Source: Clostridium pascui (GTDB taxonomy: Bacteria; Bacillota; Clostridia; Clostridiales; Clostridiaceae). Taken from it: a stretch of 64,000 bases of DNA. Below the pieces are notes generated by a model. It saw nothing but the letters and a program-made list of their open reading frames with translations. It ran no database searches and was not told the origin of the DNA. Numbering within the stretch: the stretch's first letter is position 1; the number at the start of each line of letters is the position of its first letter. Below, in pieces: positions 37,066 to 46,551 of this stretch. A program made the position numbers and the translations under genes. The stretch is taken from positions 248,001-312,000 of the forward strand of contig NZ_JAFBDB010000005.1 of NCBI RefSeq assembly GCF_016908015.1, written 5' to 3'.

Positions 37066-37114
37066 GCTAAAAAGATATTATTTTTATTTATGAATAAAAT
37101 TCTTTTTAGCTTTT
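37066..37114 (+). terminator. Attenuator-like hairpin before the L,D-transpeptidase gene
   Basis: GCTAAAAAGA (37066-37075) pairs with TCTTTTTAGC (37101-37110) and TTTTG follows. No plus-strand gene ends nearby, so the hairpin probably attenuates transcription into the downstream gene. Confidence 0.5.
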
Positions 37115-37142
37115 GTGTAATAATGTGGAGGGATTAATTATC

Positions 37143-38534
37143 ATGGGGGAACCCAAAAATAAGTTCAGAAAAACTATGTTACTTATCTTAACTTTTTTTG
37201 GAACTTTACTTAGTATGTACTTAGCAATGTCCATATATTTTATGAATCGTTTTTACTTTGGCACTACAATTAACTGTATTAATGTTTCCGGGAAAAATAT
37301 AGAGGACGTAAATAAACAAATGAAATCTGAACTTAGCTCCTATGTACTACTTTTAAGAGATGAAAATGGTATAGAAGAACAAATTACAGCATCCGATATT
37401 GGTTTAAAATATATCAATAACTCACATGAGAAAATTAAAAGTTTAAAAACTAATCAAAACCCTTTTCAATGGATTTATGGTATTTTTAATAAAAAAGACT
37501 TTAAATTATCTGATATAATTTCCTATGATGAAAAATTGTTAAAAAAATCTATAGATAGTCTCTCTTGTTTTAATCCTGATACCATAATTAATCCTAAAAA
37601 TGCTAGTTTTCAATTTACGGATAATGGTTATAAGATTATAAAAGAAGTTGATGGCAATAAAGTCAGTAAAAATATATTATACAATCATATTGTTGATGCA
37701 ATTATTAAAGGAGAAAATACTGTAGATTTAAAAACGATAAATTGTTATGAAAAACCTCGGTATACTTCAAATTCTAAAGAAATACTTGCCATCAAAGACA
37801 TGCTTGATAAATATGTGTCCACAAAAATCACATATACCTTTGGTCAGAGTACGGAAATTTTAGATGGTACTATAATAAACACCTGGATTAATGTGGATAA
37901 CAATTTGAAAGTAACATTTGATGAAATAAAAGTTAAAAACTATATAGATACTTTAGCAAAAACTTACGACACATTAGGCAGTACAAGAAGCTTTATTACA
38001 TCATCAGGAAAATCAGTATCAGTTAGTGGTGGTGATTATGGGTGGTCAATTAACAAATCTAAAGAAGTTCAGGACATAATTGCAGCTGTAAAGAATGCAA
38101 AATCTATAACTAAAAAACCAGTATATAATCAAACTGCACTATCTCATGGCATTAATGATATTGGAAATACTTATGTAGAAATCAATCTATCGAGGCAATA
38201 TCTATGGTTTTATAAAAATGGCTTTCTTATTGTAGAGGGAAGTGTTGTTACAGGAAATGTGAGTAGTAGCCATTCAACACCTTCAGGTACTTATAAATTG
38301 AAATATAAACAAAAGGATACTGTCCTCCGCGGAGTTGATTATGCTGCACCTGTAAGTTACTGGATGCCTTTTAACGGAGGCATTGGTATTCACGATGCAA
38401 ATTGGAGAAGCACATTTGGCGGAAATATATATTTAACAAATGGTTCTCATGGATGTATAAATGCTCCCTACTATGTAGCAAAAGCAATATTTAACAATAT
38501 CGAAGCAGGAACTCCAATTATCTGCTATTATTAA
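37143..38534 (+). CDS. L,D-transpeptidase with peptidoglycan-binding domains
   Basis: A 463-residue protein. One N-terminal membrane helix (about 9-31) anchors an extracellular chain with two PG_binding_4-like segments (about 70-200 and 205-330) and a C-terminal YkuD domain (about 345-463). The catalytic motif appears as HDANWRSTFGG followed by SHGCINAP, with the active Cys. It forms 3-3 cross-links or attaches proteins to the wall. The frame opens at 37113, but GGAGGG before 37143 and the shorter N-terminus favour that ATG. Confidence 0.9.
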   Translation: MGEPKNKFRKTMLLILTFFGTLLSMYLAMSIYFMNRFYFGTTINCINVSGKNIEDVNKQMKSELSSYVLLLRDENGIEEQITASDIGLKYINNSHEKIKSLKTNQNPFQWIYGIFNKKDFKLSDIISYDEKLLKKSIDSLSCFNPDTIINPKNASFQFTDNGYKIIKEVDGNKVSKNILYNHIVDAIIKGENTVDLKTINCYEKPRYTSNSKEILAIKDMLDKYVSTKITYTFGQSTEILDGTIINTWINVDNNLKVTFDEIKVKNYIDTLAKTYDTLGSTRSFITSSGKSVSVSGGDYGWSINKSKEVQDIIAAVKNAKSITKKPVYNQTALSHGINDIGNTYVEINLSRQYLWFYKNGFLIVEGSVVTGNVSSSHSTPSGTYKLKYKQKDTVLRGVDYAAPVSYWMPFNGGIGIHDANWRSTFGGNIYLTNGSHGCINAPYYVAKAIFNNIEAGTPIICYY

Positions 38535-38546
38535 TTTAACTAAAAT

Positions 38547-38592
38547 GGGCTGTCTCAAAATAATTTTTAATTATTCTAAGATAGCCCTTCTT
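38547..38592 (+). terminator. Terminator of the L,D-transpeptidase gene
   Basis: GGGCTGTCT/AGATAGCCC stem with a smaller ATAATTTTTAATTAT inner repeat, followed by TTCTTT. Confidence 0.7.
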
Positions 38593-38619
38593 TGCCATTA
38601 TTAAACTAGAATTTTAAAA

Positions 38620-38772
38620 CTAGGCAGCCTTATGTTTTGACTCTTTACATTCATTTATTGCTGCTCTATATATCTCTTCAACCATATCATTTGTTTTATT
38701 ATATTCACTTACAAGCTTTTTTGAATACTCTCGTCTAAATTTCTTACTAAATAAAATTTTTAATAATCTCAT
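38620..38772 (-). CDS. Small basic protein, 50 residues
   Basis: A short frame starting MRLLKILFSKKFRREY and ending SKHKAA. GGAGAGGATAAGG precedes the ATG, codon use is like the neighbours, and it occupies an otherwise empty 350-bp gap. The product is lysine- and arginine-rich and probably helical with an amphipathic N-terminus. I recognise no family. Confidence 0.5.
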   Translation of the reverse strand: MRLLKILFSKKFRREYSKKLVSEYNKTNDMVEEIYRAAINECKESKHKAA

Positions 38773-38885
38773 ATCCTTATCCTCTCCTCATAAATTCTAT
38801 ATAAATATTCTAAATCTCAATTATGAAGTGATGATGAAGATATAAACTTAATATATTTATTTTTTACTAATAATCATGTGCAGCC

Positions 38886-39521
38886 TTATCTTATGAAATT
38901 CATGAATACTTTATCTTCTCTTTGACTTTCTTCTATATTATCTTTACCAGAATGAATTAACTTCATAAGCCAAGACATATTTTTACCTAGAACTCTCATA
39001 ATTTGCATTCCTTCTTCATCTTGGGTTGCTTCACCTAGTTCTGTACCATGTACTACATTCCAGTAGTTTGATGTAGGCATTACCATTTCTGAATAGTTAA
39101 TATAGTTATTTAGTTGGTCAAAGGTTGGAACCCCTCCTGATCTTCTAACTGCAACAACACTAGCGCCTACCTTATGTCTAAGCATTCCGCTATTTACTGA
39201 TGTTACAAGAAATGCTCTATCTAAAAATGATTTCATGGTTCCTGCAATAGCTGAATAATGTACAGGAGATCCTAGAATAATTCCATCAGCCTCTTTCATT
39301 TTTTGAATCCATCCATTGACTTCATCATTTTCTATAACACATCTTTCATTCATATTTCTACTGCATCCACCACATGCTAGGCATCCACGTATTACTTTGT
39401 TCCCTACATGAATAATTTCTACTTCTATATTTTCTTTTTCTAACTCATTAGCTACAGCTTTTATGGCCTCATAAGTATTTCCACTTTTTCTAGGACTTCC
39501 GTTAAAAGCAATTACTTTCAT
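38886..39521 (-). CDS. Iron-sulfur flavoprotein-like NAD(P)H reductase (1)
   Basis: A 211-residue protein of the NADPH-dependent FMN reductase fold. GSPRKSGNT (about 8-16) binds the FMN phosphate, and SPVHYSAIAGTMKSFLDR is the flavin loop. CLACGGCSRNMNERC has a CX2CX2CX7C pattern like that of archaeal/clostridial iron-sulfur flavoproteins, which bind a 4Fe-4S cluster. The start at 39521 follows GGAGG. It is divergent from an HxlR regulator, which probably controls it in response to quinones or electrophiles. A paralogue with the same Cys spacing is at 52353-53012. Confidence 0.82.
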   Translation of the reverse strand: MKVIAFNGSPRKSGNTYEAIKAVANELEKENIEVEIIHVGNKVIRGCLACGGCSRNMNERCVIENDEVNGWIQKMKEADGIILGSPVHYSAIAGTMKSFLDRAFLVTSVNSGMLRHKVGASVVAVRRSGGVPTFDQLNNYINYSEMVMPTSNYWNVVHGTELGEATQDEEGMQIMRVLGKNMSWLMKLIHSGKDNIEESQREDKVFMNFIR

Positions 39522-39630
39522 TATATATAATACCTCCATAAAAATTATTATATTTAAATCTTTTCAGATCATGCCATTATTATATGGTTCAGTAATTTAA
39601 TTAACAAGTACGCACTTTTTTGTTAGATAA

Positions 39631-39646
39631 CTTACCTTTAGGTAAG
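39631..39646. promoter_or_regulatory. Candidate HxlR operator
   Basis: CTTACCTTTAGGTAAG, an inverted repeat with 7-bp arms, in the intergenic region between the flavoprotein and HxlR genes. A nearly identical palindrome lies at 52323-52341. Confidence 0.5.
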
Positions 39647-39781
39647 ATTTATTGTAATATGTATATTTAGGCTATGCGATAAATTTTATATTGATAATTT
39701 TTTTAGTATATAATATAACTATATTATATTTTTCAATTTTATTTTCTTCTATTCACAAAATAACTAAAGGCAGGTAATTTA

Positions 39782-40126
39782 ATGATATATTATAATGAAA
39801 AAGAATATATATGTTTGTTAGATTTTGCAATGGATCTTATAAGAGGTAAATGGAAAGCAGTTTTACTATGCCATTTATATGAGGAACCTAAAAGATTTTT
39901 AGAACTTCAGCGGATAACTAAAGGAATAAGTCAAAAGGTATTAAATGAGAAGCTTAAGGAACTAGAAAATGATGAATTGATAAGTAAACTAATTTATGCA
40001 GAAATTCCACCTAAAGTTGAATATTATCTTACTGATAAAGGAAAAGAACTTACCAAGATTATTAAAGAAGTTGAAGATTGGTCAATTAAATATTATCCTC
40101 ACTTAAATAGTGATTGTGATCAATAA
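39782..40126 (+). CDS. HxlR-family transcriptional regulator
   Basis: A 114-residue winged-helix regulator. DLIRGKWKAVLLCHL (about 18-32) is the family signature, followed by RFLELQRITKGISQKVLNEKLKEL (about 38-61) and the wing with VEYYLTDKGKEL. Cys10 lies near the N-terminus, where redox-sensing HxlR proteins such as HypR and YodB have a reactive cysteine. It is divergent from the flavoprotein gene, the usual arrangement for quinone/aldehyde-stress regulation. GGCAGG precedes the ATG. Confidence 0.88.
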   Translation: MIYYNEKEYICLLDFAMDLIRGKWKAVLLCHLYEEPKRFLELQRITKGISQKVLNEKLKELENDELISKLIYAEIPPKVEYYLTDKGKELTKIIKEVEDWSIKYYPHLNSDCDQ

Positions 40127-40184
40127 TTTATTAAATTAAAATATACTATTAAAGAAACACTGAATAATTATTCTAAAAAAATCC

Positions 40185-40213
40185 TTTACACAGTATCACT
40201 TCAGTATTATAAT
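40185..40213 (+). promoter_or_regulatory. Promoter of the thiC leader
   Basis: TTTACA (40185-40190), 17 bp, TATAAT (40208-40213); places the transcript start about 35 bases before the first TPP aptamer. Confidence 0.7.
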
Positions 40214-40256
40214 GAGTTTAAAGTGATATATTATTTACATAAAAAATAAATATAAT

Positions 40257-40341
40257 TAACTAGGGGTGCCCTTTGGCTGAGAAGATTTTAATAATCTAAC
40301 TCTATGAACCTGACGTAGTTAGTACTACCGTAGGGAAGTTA
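40257..40341 (+). promoter_or_regulatory. TPP riboswitch 1
   Basis: The conserved thi-box parts are in order: AGGGGTGCC, GGCTGAGA, TGAACCTGA and the closing CCGTAGGGAAGTTA. P1 forms between TAACT and AGTTA. The pyrimidine-sensing helix (GCTGAGA) and the pyrophosphate-sensing bulge are intact. It is followed by its own terminator. Confidence 0.93.
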
Positions 40342-40386
40342 TGTACGAGTATTATTATAATTGATTTTTATAATATGATTTTGTAG

Positions 40387-40417
40387 GAAGCTTTGCCATA
40401 TGGTAAAGCTTCTTTTT
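40387..40417 (+). terminator. Terminator of TPP riboswitch 1
   Basis: GAAGCTTT/AAAGCTTC stem with a ten-base loop and TTTTT, 45 bases after aptamer 1. Confidence 0.85.
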
Positions 40418-40440
40418 AGTTTGCTTTTAAAATTTAATAA

Positions 40441-40499
40441 TTAGACCATTTCAAAAATGAAGATAATAAACATTAATACTTATTTTTTGAAAAGGTCTA
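40441..40499 (+). other. Inverted repeat between the two TPP aptamers
   Basis: TTAGACCATTTCAAAAA and TTTTTTGAAAAGGTCTA can pair to a long stem with a ~25-nt loop, ending just where aptamer 2 begins. It may keep the second aptamer folding independently of upstream RNA. Confidence 0.45.
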
Positions 40500-40590
40500 G
40501 CGCAAGGGGAGCTTATGCTAATAAGCTGAGAAAGAGATGCTATCTCTGACCCTCATAACCTGATTTGGATAATTCCAACGTAGGGAGCAT
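40497..40590 (+). promoter_or_regulatory. TPP riboswitch 2
   Basis: AGGGGAGC, AAGCTGAGAAAGAG, CCCTCATAACCTGATTTGG and CCAACGTAGGGAGCA match the thi-box consensus more closely than the first copy. It lies 98 bp before thiC and is followed by a second terminator. Confidence 0.95.
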
Positions 40591-40617
40591 TTTTCAACTA
40601 TACATTTGTATTCTTGT

Positions 40618-40650
40618 TGCAAGCCCTATATAGGCTTGCATTTTATTTTT
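40618..40650 (+). terminator. Terminator of TPP riboswitch 2
   Basis: TGCAAGCC/GGCTTGCA stem followed by TTTTATTTTT, 38 bp before the thiC start codon. Confidence 0.88.
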
Positions 40651-40687
40651 GTCAAAAATAATTAAATAATAAAGGAGAGTTTAAATT

Positions 40688-41998
40688 ATGTATACAACTC
40701 AAATGGATGCAGCTAAAAAAGGTATTATTACAAAAGAGATGGAAATAGTAGCGAAAAAGGAAAATATGGATATCGAAGTTTTAAAAAAGCTTATTGCAGA
40801 AGGTAAAGTTGCTATACCAGCTAATAAGAATCATAAATCCATAGATGCAGAAGGTATAGGAGAAGGATTGAGAACAAAAATAAATGTAAATTTAGGTATA
40901 TCAAAGGATTGCTGCGATATTGATGAAGAAATGAAAAAAGTACAGCTAGCTTTAGACATGAAGGCTGAAGCTATAATGGACTTAAGCTCCTTTGGAAAAA
41001 CTGAAGAATTTAGACAAAGACTTGTTACTTCATCATCTGCTATGATAGGAACTGTACCAATATATGACGCTGTGGGTTTTTATGATAAAGAATTAAAGGA
41101 TATTACTGCAAAGGAATTTTTAGATGTTGTAGAAAAGCATGCAAAAGATGGTGTAGATTTTGTAACTATTCATGCTGGTATAAATAGAGAAACTGCAAAT
41201 GTGTTTAAAAGAAATAAACGACTTACAAACATTGTTTCAAGAGGAGGTTCTCTTCTTTATGCCTGGATGGAACTTAATAACAAGGAAAATCCTTTTTATG
41301 AATATTACGATGAGTTATTAGATATATGCGAAAAATATGATTTAACTTTAAGTCTTGGAGATGCTTGTAGACCTGGTTCTATCAATGATTCTACCGATGC
41401 CTGTCAAATAAAAGAACTAATGGTACTAGGAGAATTAACTTTAAGAGCTTGGGAAAGAAACGTTCAAGTTATCATAGAAGGCCCTGGACACATGGCATTA
41501 AATGAAATTAAAGCAAATATGCTGCTTGAAAAAAAACTTTGTCATGGTGCTCCATTTTACGTATTAGGTCCTATAGTTACAGATATAGCCCCTGGCTATG
41601 ACCACATCACAAGTGCTATTGGAGGAGCATTAGCTGCTAGCTGTGGAGCTGATTTTCTATGCTACGTAACTCCAGCAGAGCATCTAAGATTACCTAATCT
41701 AGAGGATGTTAAAGAAGGTATCATTGCTTCAAAGATAGCTGCTCATGCTGGCGATATAGCCAAAAATATTCCTAGTGCTAGAAACTGGGATAATGAAATG
41801 AGTAAAGCAAGACAAGAACTTAATTGGGAGAAAATGTTCGAGCTTTCTATTGACCCAGAAAAAGCTAGAAGATATAGAAAAGAATCTTCTCCTGAGCATG
41901 AGGACAGCTGCACTATGTGCGGAAAAATGTGCTCTATGAGAAATATGAATAAAATAATGCAGGGAAAAGATATCAATATTTTAAGAGAAGATAACTAG
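40688..41998 (+). CDS. thiC: Phosphomethylpyrimidine synthase ThiC
   Basis: A 436-residue radical-SAM enzyme that converts aminoimidazole ribotide (AIR) into HMP phosphate for thiamine. Family stretches include PVPIYDAV-like [11 protein letters not shown] (about 119-129), [37 protein letters not shown] and [14 protein letters not shown]. The C-terminal cluster site is CTMCGKMC; its spacing (CX2CX3C) is as seen here. The shorter length is usual for anaerobe ThiC. Two TPP riboswitches precede it and a purF-like gene follows 11 bp later. Confidence 0.96.
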   Translation: MYTTQMDAAKKGIITKEMEIVAKKENMDIEVLKKLIAEGKVAIPANKNHKSIDAEGIGEGLRTKINVNLGISKDCCDIDEEMKKVQLALDMKAEAIMDLSSFGKTEEFRQRLVTSSSAMIGTVPIYDAVGFYDKELKDITAKEFLDVVEKHAKDGVDFVTIHAGINRETANVFKRNKRLTNIVSRGGSLLYAWMELNNKENPFYEYYDELLDICEKYDLTLSLGDACRPGSINDSTDACQIKELMVLGELTLRAWERNVQVIIEGPGHMALNEIKANMLLEKKLCHGAPFYVLGPIVTDIAPGYDHITSAIGGALAASCGADFLCYVTPAEHLRLPNLEDVKEGIIASKIAAHAGDIAKNIPSARNWDNEMSKARQELNWEKMFELSIDPEKARRYRKESSPEHEDSCTMCGKMCSMRNMNKIMQGKDINILREDN

Positions 41999-42009
41999 GA
42001 AGTGATAGA

Positions 42010-43362
42010 ATGCAAATAAATGATGTTGATAAATATAAAGAAGAATGTGGAATAGTAGGAGTATTTTCTAATAAAGAAATTAATTTATCTTCTATACTTT
42101 ATTTTGCACTTAATGCACTACAACATAGAGGAGAAGAAAGTTGCGGTTTAACATATTCAGATGGATATCAGCTCATTTGTCATAAAGATATGGGCTTAGT
42201 AAATGAAGTATTTGCTAAAAATAATCTCAATAATATAAATGGTTTTTCTGCCATAGGCCATGTACGATATTCTACCTTTGGTGAAAGTACTGCTATAAAT
42301 GCTCAGCCTATATTAGATGAACATTCTTTTGGTGAAATAGCTTTAGCACATAATGGTAATATTACAAATGCAGTTAAGTTAAAAAAGCAATTGGAAGCTT
42401 GTGGATTAAAGTTTAATACCTCTACTGACTCTGAGGTTATTTTAAAACTTATTGAAAAATACTATGATTCTTCTATAGAAAAAACTTTACAAATTATATC
42501 AAACCATCTCGAAGGTGGGTATGCTGCAGTTATGCTTACAAAGGATAAGCTGTTTGCTATGCGTGACCGTGATGGCATCAGACCTTTATGTATAGGAAAG
42601 TTCAAAGATGGTTATATTGTATGCTCAGAAAGTTGTGTTTTGGATATGATTGGTGGAGAATTTATAAGGGATGTTGATCCTGGAGAAATACTTAAAATTG
42701 ACAATATCGGAATAGAAACTTTAAGCTCTATCAAGAATGCTCTATGTAATACCTGTGCTCTTGAATATATATATTTTGCTAGACCAGATAGTAAGATTGA
42801 TGGCACTAGTGTTTATAACTCCAGATTCAAAGCTGGTGAGACTTTATTTAAGGAATATCCTGTATCTGCTGATATTGTGATAGGAGTGCCTGATTCTGGC
42901 ACTCCTGCTGCTTTAGGATATTCTAAAGCCTCATCCATACCTTATACCTTAGGCTTCGTTAAGAATAATTTTATAGGTCGAAGTTTCATAAAACCCTGCC
43001 AATCCAAAAGAAAAGAAGCTGTGTCTTTGAAACTAAATGTTATTAAGGAGAATATTCAAGGTAAAAAAGTTATAGTTGTAGATGATTCCATGGTTAGAGG
43101 TACAACCTGTAAAAAAATCATCTCTCTTCTTAAAAAAGCAGGTGCAAAGGAAATTCATTATAGACTGGCTTCACCCATAATAAAATCTCCATGCTGTTTA
43201 GGAATTGATATTTCAAATAAAAAAGAACTCATAGGTTCTCATATGAACTTAGAAGAAATAACTGGATTTATCGGAGTAAATAGTTTAGGATATATAAGCA
43301 TAGATGGTTTTTTAAACACTTTAGATCATAAAAAAAGTGCATGTCTAAAGTGTTTTATGTAA
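42010..43362 (+). CDS. purF: Amidophosphoribosyltransferase PurF paralogue
   Basis: A 450-residue glutamine amidotransferase. A 12-residue propeptide precedes Cys13 (EECGIVGVF), the N-terminal nucleophile. The PRPP loop VIVVDDSMVRGTT, the PDSGTPAALGYS motif and ERNGYxxR-equivalent KNNFIGRSF are present. Four cysteines that could hold the 4Fe-4S cluster of Bacillus-type enzymes occur in CALEYIYF, SPCCLGID and CLKC. It makes phosphoribosylamine, the first step toward AIR, the ThiC substrate. Lying in the TPP-controlled operon, it is probably a pathway-dedicated copy; other pur genes are not nearby. Confidence 0.9.
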   Translation: MQINDVDKYKEECGIVGVFSNKEINLSSILYFALNALQHRGEESCGLTYSDGYQLICHKDMGLVNEVFAKNNLNNINGFSAIGHVRYSTFGESTAINAQPILDEHSFGEIALAHNGNITNAVKLKKQLEACGLKFNTSTDSEVILKLIEKYYDSSIEKTLQIISNHLEGGYAAVMLTKDKLFAMRDRDGIRPLCIGKFKDGYIVCSESCVLDMIGGEFIRDVDPGEILKIDNIGIETLSSIKNALCNTCALEYIYFARPDSKIDGTSVYNSRFKAGETLFKEYPVSADIVIGVPDSGTPAALGYSKASSIPYTLGFVKNNFIGRSFIKPCQSKRKEAVSLKLNVIKENIQGKKVIVVDDSMVRGTTCKKIISLLKKAGAKEIHYRLASPIIKSPCCLGIDISNKKELIGSHMNLEEITGFIGVNSLGYISIDGFLNTLDHKKSACLKCFM

Positions 43363-43384
43363 TATATATTAGGAGTGTTGATTT

Positions 43385-44353
43385 ATGAGACTTCACAGAC
43401 TTTTGGGAATTATTATGTTGCTTGATTCACGAGGAACAATAAAAGCAGGCAATTTAGCTAAAATACTTGAAACCTCGGAGAGAAGCATATATAGAGATAT
43501 TGATATATTGTGTGAAGCCGGTATTCCAATCATGTCAATTCCAGGTCCTAATGGAGGTTACTCTTTTATAAAGGACTACAAAATCAATTCGAATGCTTTA
43601 GAAAGCGGAGATGCTGTTAACCTCTTGTTGTCGAGCATGGGTATCAGACCAGAAAAGAATACAGAAACGGCTCAAAAACTGAAAAACGCCCTTATTAAAC
43701 TTGAAAATAGTGTCTCGGAGGAACATAGAGAGGAAATTATTAAAGCTAAGGAAAGATTTTTTATTGATTCAGACCCATGGCGGGGAAAAAAAATTGAGAA
43801 TAAGTATGTAGATATAATAAAAAAATCCATACTAAATTTAAGAAAATTAAAAATACACTATAAAAGGTATGATAGTGAAATATCAGAAAGAATTATACGC
43901 CCTTATGGTGCTGTAGTAAAAAATTCTGAATGGTATGTAACAGCCTTTTGTGAAACAAAAAAACAAATCAGGATTTTTAAGCTTAACAGAATTAATGATA
44001 TTGAGGTACTTGATGAAAGTTTTAATATGCCTAAAAACTTTTGTCTTGAAGAGTTTTGGGAAACTAGCAAGCAACAATTTTTAAATCAAGAATCTCATAA
44101 GATAAATCATAATACATATTTAGTAAAGATCAAATTGAGTGAAGAAAAAAAAGCACTTCTTAATGGGTTTTATGTAAGTTCTTTTGTCCAAGCAGATGAT
44201 AAATGGTTTTATGAAATTGATATGATAAGTTTTCAAACTGCCTGCAATGTAATTTTTCCCTTAAGTGATATGATAGAAGTTTTAGAGCCTCTTGAACTTA
44301 GAGAATATATAATAGAAAAAACAAAAAAAATTTTTAATTTGTATAAATTCTAA
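43385..44353 (+). CDS. HTH-WYL transcriptional regulator (YafY-like)
   Basis: A 322-residue regulator. The N-terminal HTH_11 domain (about 1-60; LETSERSIYRDIDIL, GIPIMSIPGPNGGY) is typical of the DeoR-like YafY group, followed by a WYL domain (about 140-215) in which the WYVTAFCE region binds a ligand, and a WCX C-terminal part. It begins 22 bp after the purF gene, so it may be co-transcribed or may have its own promoter. The targets are unknown; the small GyrI-like gene downstream is a frequent partner of this type of regulator. Confidence 0.88.
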   Translation: MRLHRLLGIIMLLDSRGTIKAGNLAKILETSERSIYRDIDILCEAGIPIMSIPGPNGGYSFIKDYKINSNALESGDAVNLLLSSMGIRPEKNTETAQKLKNALIKLENSVSEEHREEIIKAKERFFIDSDPWRGKKIENKYVDIIKKSILNLRKLKIHYKRYDSEISERIIRPYGAVVKNSEWYVTAFCETKKQIRIFKLNRINDIEVLDESFNMPKNFCLEEFWETSKQQFLNQESHKINHNTYLVKIKLSEEKKALLNGFYVSSFVQADDKWFYEIDMISFQTACNVIFPLSDMIEVLEPLELREYIIEKTKKIFNLYKF

Positions 44354-44356
44354 TAA

Positions 44357-44393
44357 ATCCTTGCCACAATGTTGGCAAGGATTGTTTGATATA
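44357..44393 (+). terminator. Terminator after the WYL-regulator gene
   Basis: AATCCTTGCCA/TGGCAAGGATT stem followed by GTTTGAT; moderately strong. Confidence 0.65.
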
Positions 44394-44429
44394 ATTAATC
44401 TATCAAATCAAAGAAGGGAGATACTAATT

Positions 44430-44879
44430 ATGGAAGATAAAATAGTAATCATCAACGGCTTCAAGGCAGTAGGCCTAACTTACTTTGGAAATAATAAAAA
44501 TGGAGAAATTCCAAACCTTTGGGACGTATTTAACAAAAGCTACAAGGATATAAAGCAAAAAAGTAAATCTATGCTGTGCTACGGTATATGCGATGACGAA
44601 CCAGATTCAGATGCGAGATTTCACTATACTGCTTGCGCAGAAGTAGACAGTTTTGAAGATGTTCCATCAGGTATGGAGATAAAGATTGTTCCAGAGGGCA
44701 AATATATTGTATATACCTATGGGGGAGCACTAAAAGATTTAGGTGAATTCTACAATGAAATATTTACCAAGTGGCTTCCAACTTCAGGGTATCAGATAGA
44801 TCACAGACCTCAACTAGAATTATATGATAATAGATTTATGTGCAATGGTGAATTTGATATATATGTGCCAATTAAGTGA
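44430..44879 (+). CDS. GyrI-like small-molecule-binding protein
   Basis: A 149-residue stand-alone effector-binding (GyrI-like/AraC_E_bind) domain. The fold pattern is FKAVGLTYFG, then IPNLWDVF, YGICDD, FHYTACAEV, VPSGMEIKIVPEGKYIVYTY and a final HRPQLELYDNR with the conserved Glu. Such proteins sequester or hydrolyse hydrophobic cations or drugs. The frame is open from 44361, but the ATG at 44430 follows AAGGGAG. It is co-oriented with the WYL-regulator gene. Confidence 0.85.
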   Translation: MEDKIVIINGFKAVGLTYFGNNKNGEIPNLWDVFNKSYKDIKQKSKSMLCYGICDDEPDSDARFHYTACAEVDSFEDVPSGMEIKIVPEGKYIVYTYGGALKDLGEFYNEIFTKWLPTSGYQIDHRPQLELYDNRFMCNGEFDIYVPIK

Positions 44880-44901
44880 TTTTTATTTTTTTATGCATCT
44901 T

Positions 44902-44957
44902 AAAAGGTTGCAAAACTATTTATTACATAAAGATAGTTTTACAACCTTTTTTAATAT
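44902..44957. terminator. Bidirectional terminator
   Basis: AAAAGGTTG-AAAACTAT pairs with ATAGTTTT-CAACCTTTT, around an internal loop, followed by TT. It serves both the GyrI-like gene and the minus-strand chemoreceptor. Confidence 0.7.
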
Positions 44958-44963
44958 TACTAG

Positions 44964-46496
44964 TTATTTAATTAATTCATTCATTGCAACTGCTATATTT
45001 TTTAATTCTTCAGCACTAGTAGCTATTTCTTCACTTGTAGCCGCACTCTCACTTACTGAGTCACTTACTGTACTAAACATATTTATAGTATTTTGTGTTT
45101 TTTCAACTATATCAGAGTTGAAGATTACTACGTTTTCTGTTTCTTTAAGTAAGTTACTTGTCAATTTATTAATTTCATCTATGTTTTCTCCAGATAACTT
45201 TAAATCTTCTATCATACTAATTACATTAGAGACTGTTTCATTTAAAAATTTATTTCCTACACCTATTTTTTCATTATTATCTTCCATTAATTCTTGTACC
45301 TGATTTGTCTTTTCTTTGAATTCGTTAACAATTGTACTTATATCATTTAATGACTTTTGGCTACTATCTGCAAGTCTTCTAACTTCGTCTGCAACAACAG
45401 CAAATCCCCTACCTGCTTCACCTGCTCTTGCAGCCTCAATACTAGCATTTAATGCTAATAAATTTGTTTGCTCTGAAATACTACCTATAACCGATAATAT
45501 TTCATCCATTTGTCCTGATTTTTCTTCTAAAACCTTTGTAGCCTTATAAGTTGTTTTTATACTCTTTATTATGCCATCCATGATACCTAGTACACTTTTT
45601 AAAGACTCTTCATTATCGTTGGAAACACTAACTAAATTTACAGAAACATTTTTAGTATCTTTTGCTTTTAAAGATACTTTTTGATTTATATTTAGTAATG
45701 TTTGTAAACTTTCCTTACTTTTATATGACTTATCTAACATTTCCTTTGAATCTATACTTATCTCATGACTAGTATTAGCAATTTCTTGAATTGAGTTAGT
45801 TTCTTCTTCAATCATAGTTGATAGTAAGTTGCTTGATTTTAATAGCCCATTTGAAAATTCAGCTATCTTGCTAAGTAAATTTGAAATTTTATCATTTTTT
45901 TCTTTAAGCATCTCTTCATTCTCTTCTACATCCTTAAGCAGCATAGAGGCAAAAAGAGTAAAAATAAAAATTCCAGAGGAAATAAGTATTATAACCACAC
46001 TTCTTATAATTAGCTCTCGTACAATTACCTGTTCATGTGGCAAAATTGAAGGATTAAATTTAAATATTATAAATTGACATATTAAACCTATGATTATAGA
46101 CAATATGTTCATTTTATTATCTAAAAATAATGCTCCTATTATTATAAAGTAAAAAACACTTACCCATAATTCCTTTGATGGAATCATAAGTGTAATATAC
46201 AAATAATTAATATATGATATTACTAATATAAGCGGCTTGAACTTATTCAACTGATTCATCCAATTATCACTAGTTTTCACTATTGATTTATAGATAAGTC
46301 TAAACATTATTAACTCCAACAGTACTATTATTGTAAATGCCGCAATATAATTCCATTTCACCTCATCATATAATCCAAAAAATTTCATACATGCAAAAGT
46401 TATACTTGCTGCTAAAGCACTTATAGAATAGAGAACTAAAACAAATCTTAGAGTTCTCTTTTGATAATTGCCTACAATACCATCATTACTAGCCAT
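44964..46496 (-). CDS. Chemoreceptor with multi-helix membrane sensor
   Basis: A 510-residue methyl-accepting protein. The N-terminal part (about 18-190) has six hydrophobic helices and little extracellular sequence, unlike standard Cache receptors, so sensing is likely in the membrane. HAMP is absent. The signalling domain (about 215-505) carries [19 protein letters not shown] at its tip. The ATG follows GGGGG. It is adjacent to the c-di-GMP-controlled ketosynthase-like gene, 55 bp upstream on the same strand, so the riboswitch may affect both. Confidence 0.86.
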   Translation of the reverse strand: MASNDGIVGNYQKRTLRFVLVLYSISALAASITFACMKFFGLYDEVKWNYIAAFTIIVLLELIMFRLIYKSIVKTSDNWMNQLNKFKPLILVISYINYLYITLMIPSKELWVSVFYFIIIGALFLDNKMNILSIIIGLICQFIIFKFNPSILPHEQVIVRELIIRSVVIILISSGIFIFTLFASMLLKDVEENEEMLKEKNDKISNLLSKIAEFSNGLLKSSNLLSTMIEEETNSIQEIANTSHEISIDSKEMLDKSYKSKESLQTLLNINQKVSLKAKDTKNVSVNLVSVSNDNEESLKSVLGIMDGIIKSIKTTYKATKVLEEKSGQMDEILSVIGSISEQTNLLALNASIEAARAGEAGRGFAVVADEVRRLADSSQKSLNDISTIVNEFKEKTNQVQELMEDNNEKIGVGNKFLNETVSNVISMIEDLKLSGENIDEINKLTSNLLKETENVVIFNSDIVEKTQNTINMFSTVSDSVSESAATSEEIATSAEELKNIAVAMNELIK

Positions 46497-46551
46497 GAAT
46501 TCTTATCCCCCTTTTAATAATATATTTCTATAGCATACCTAATAAATTTAG

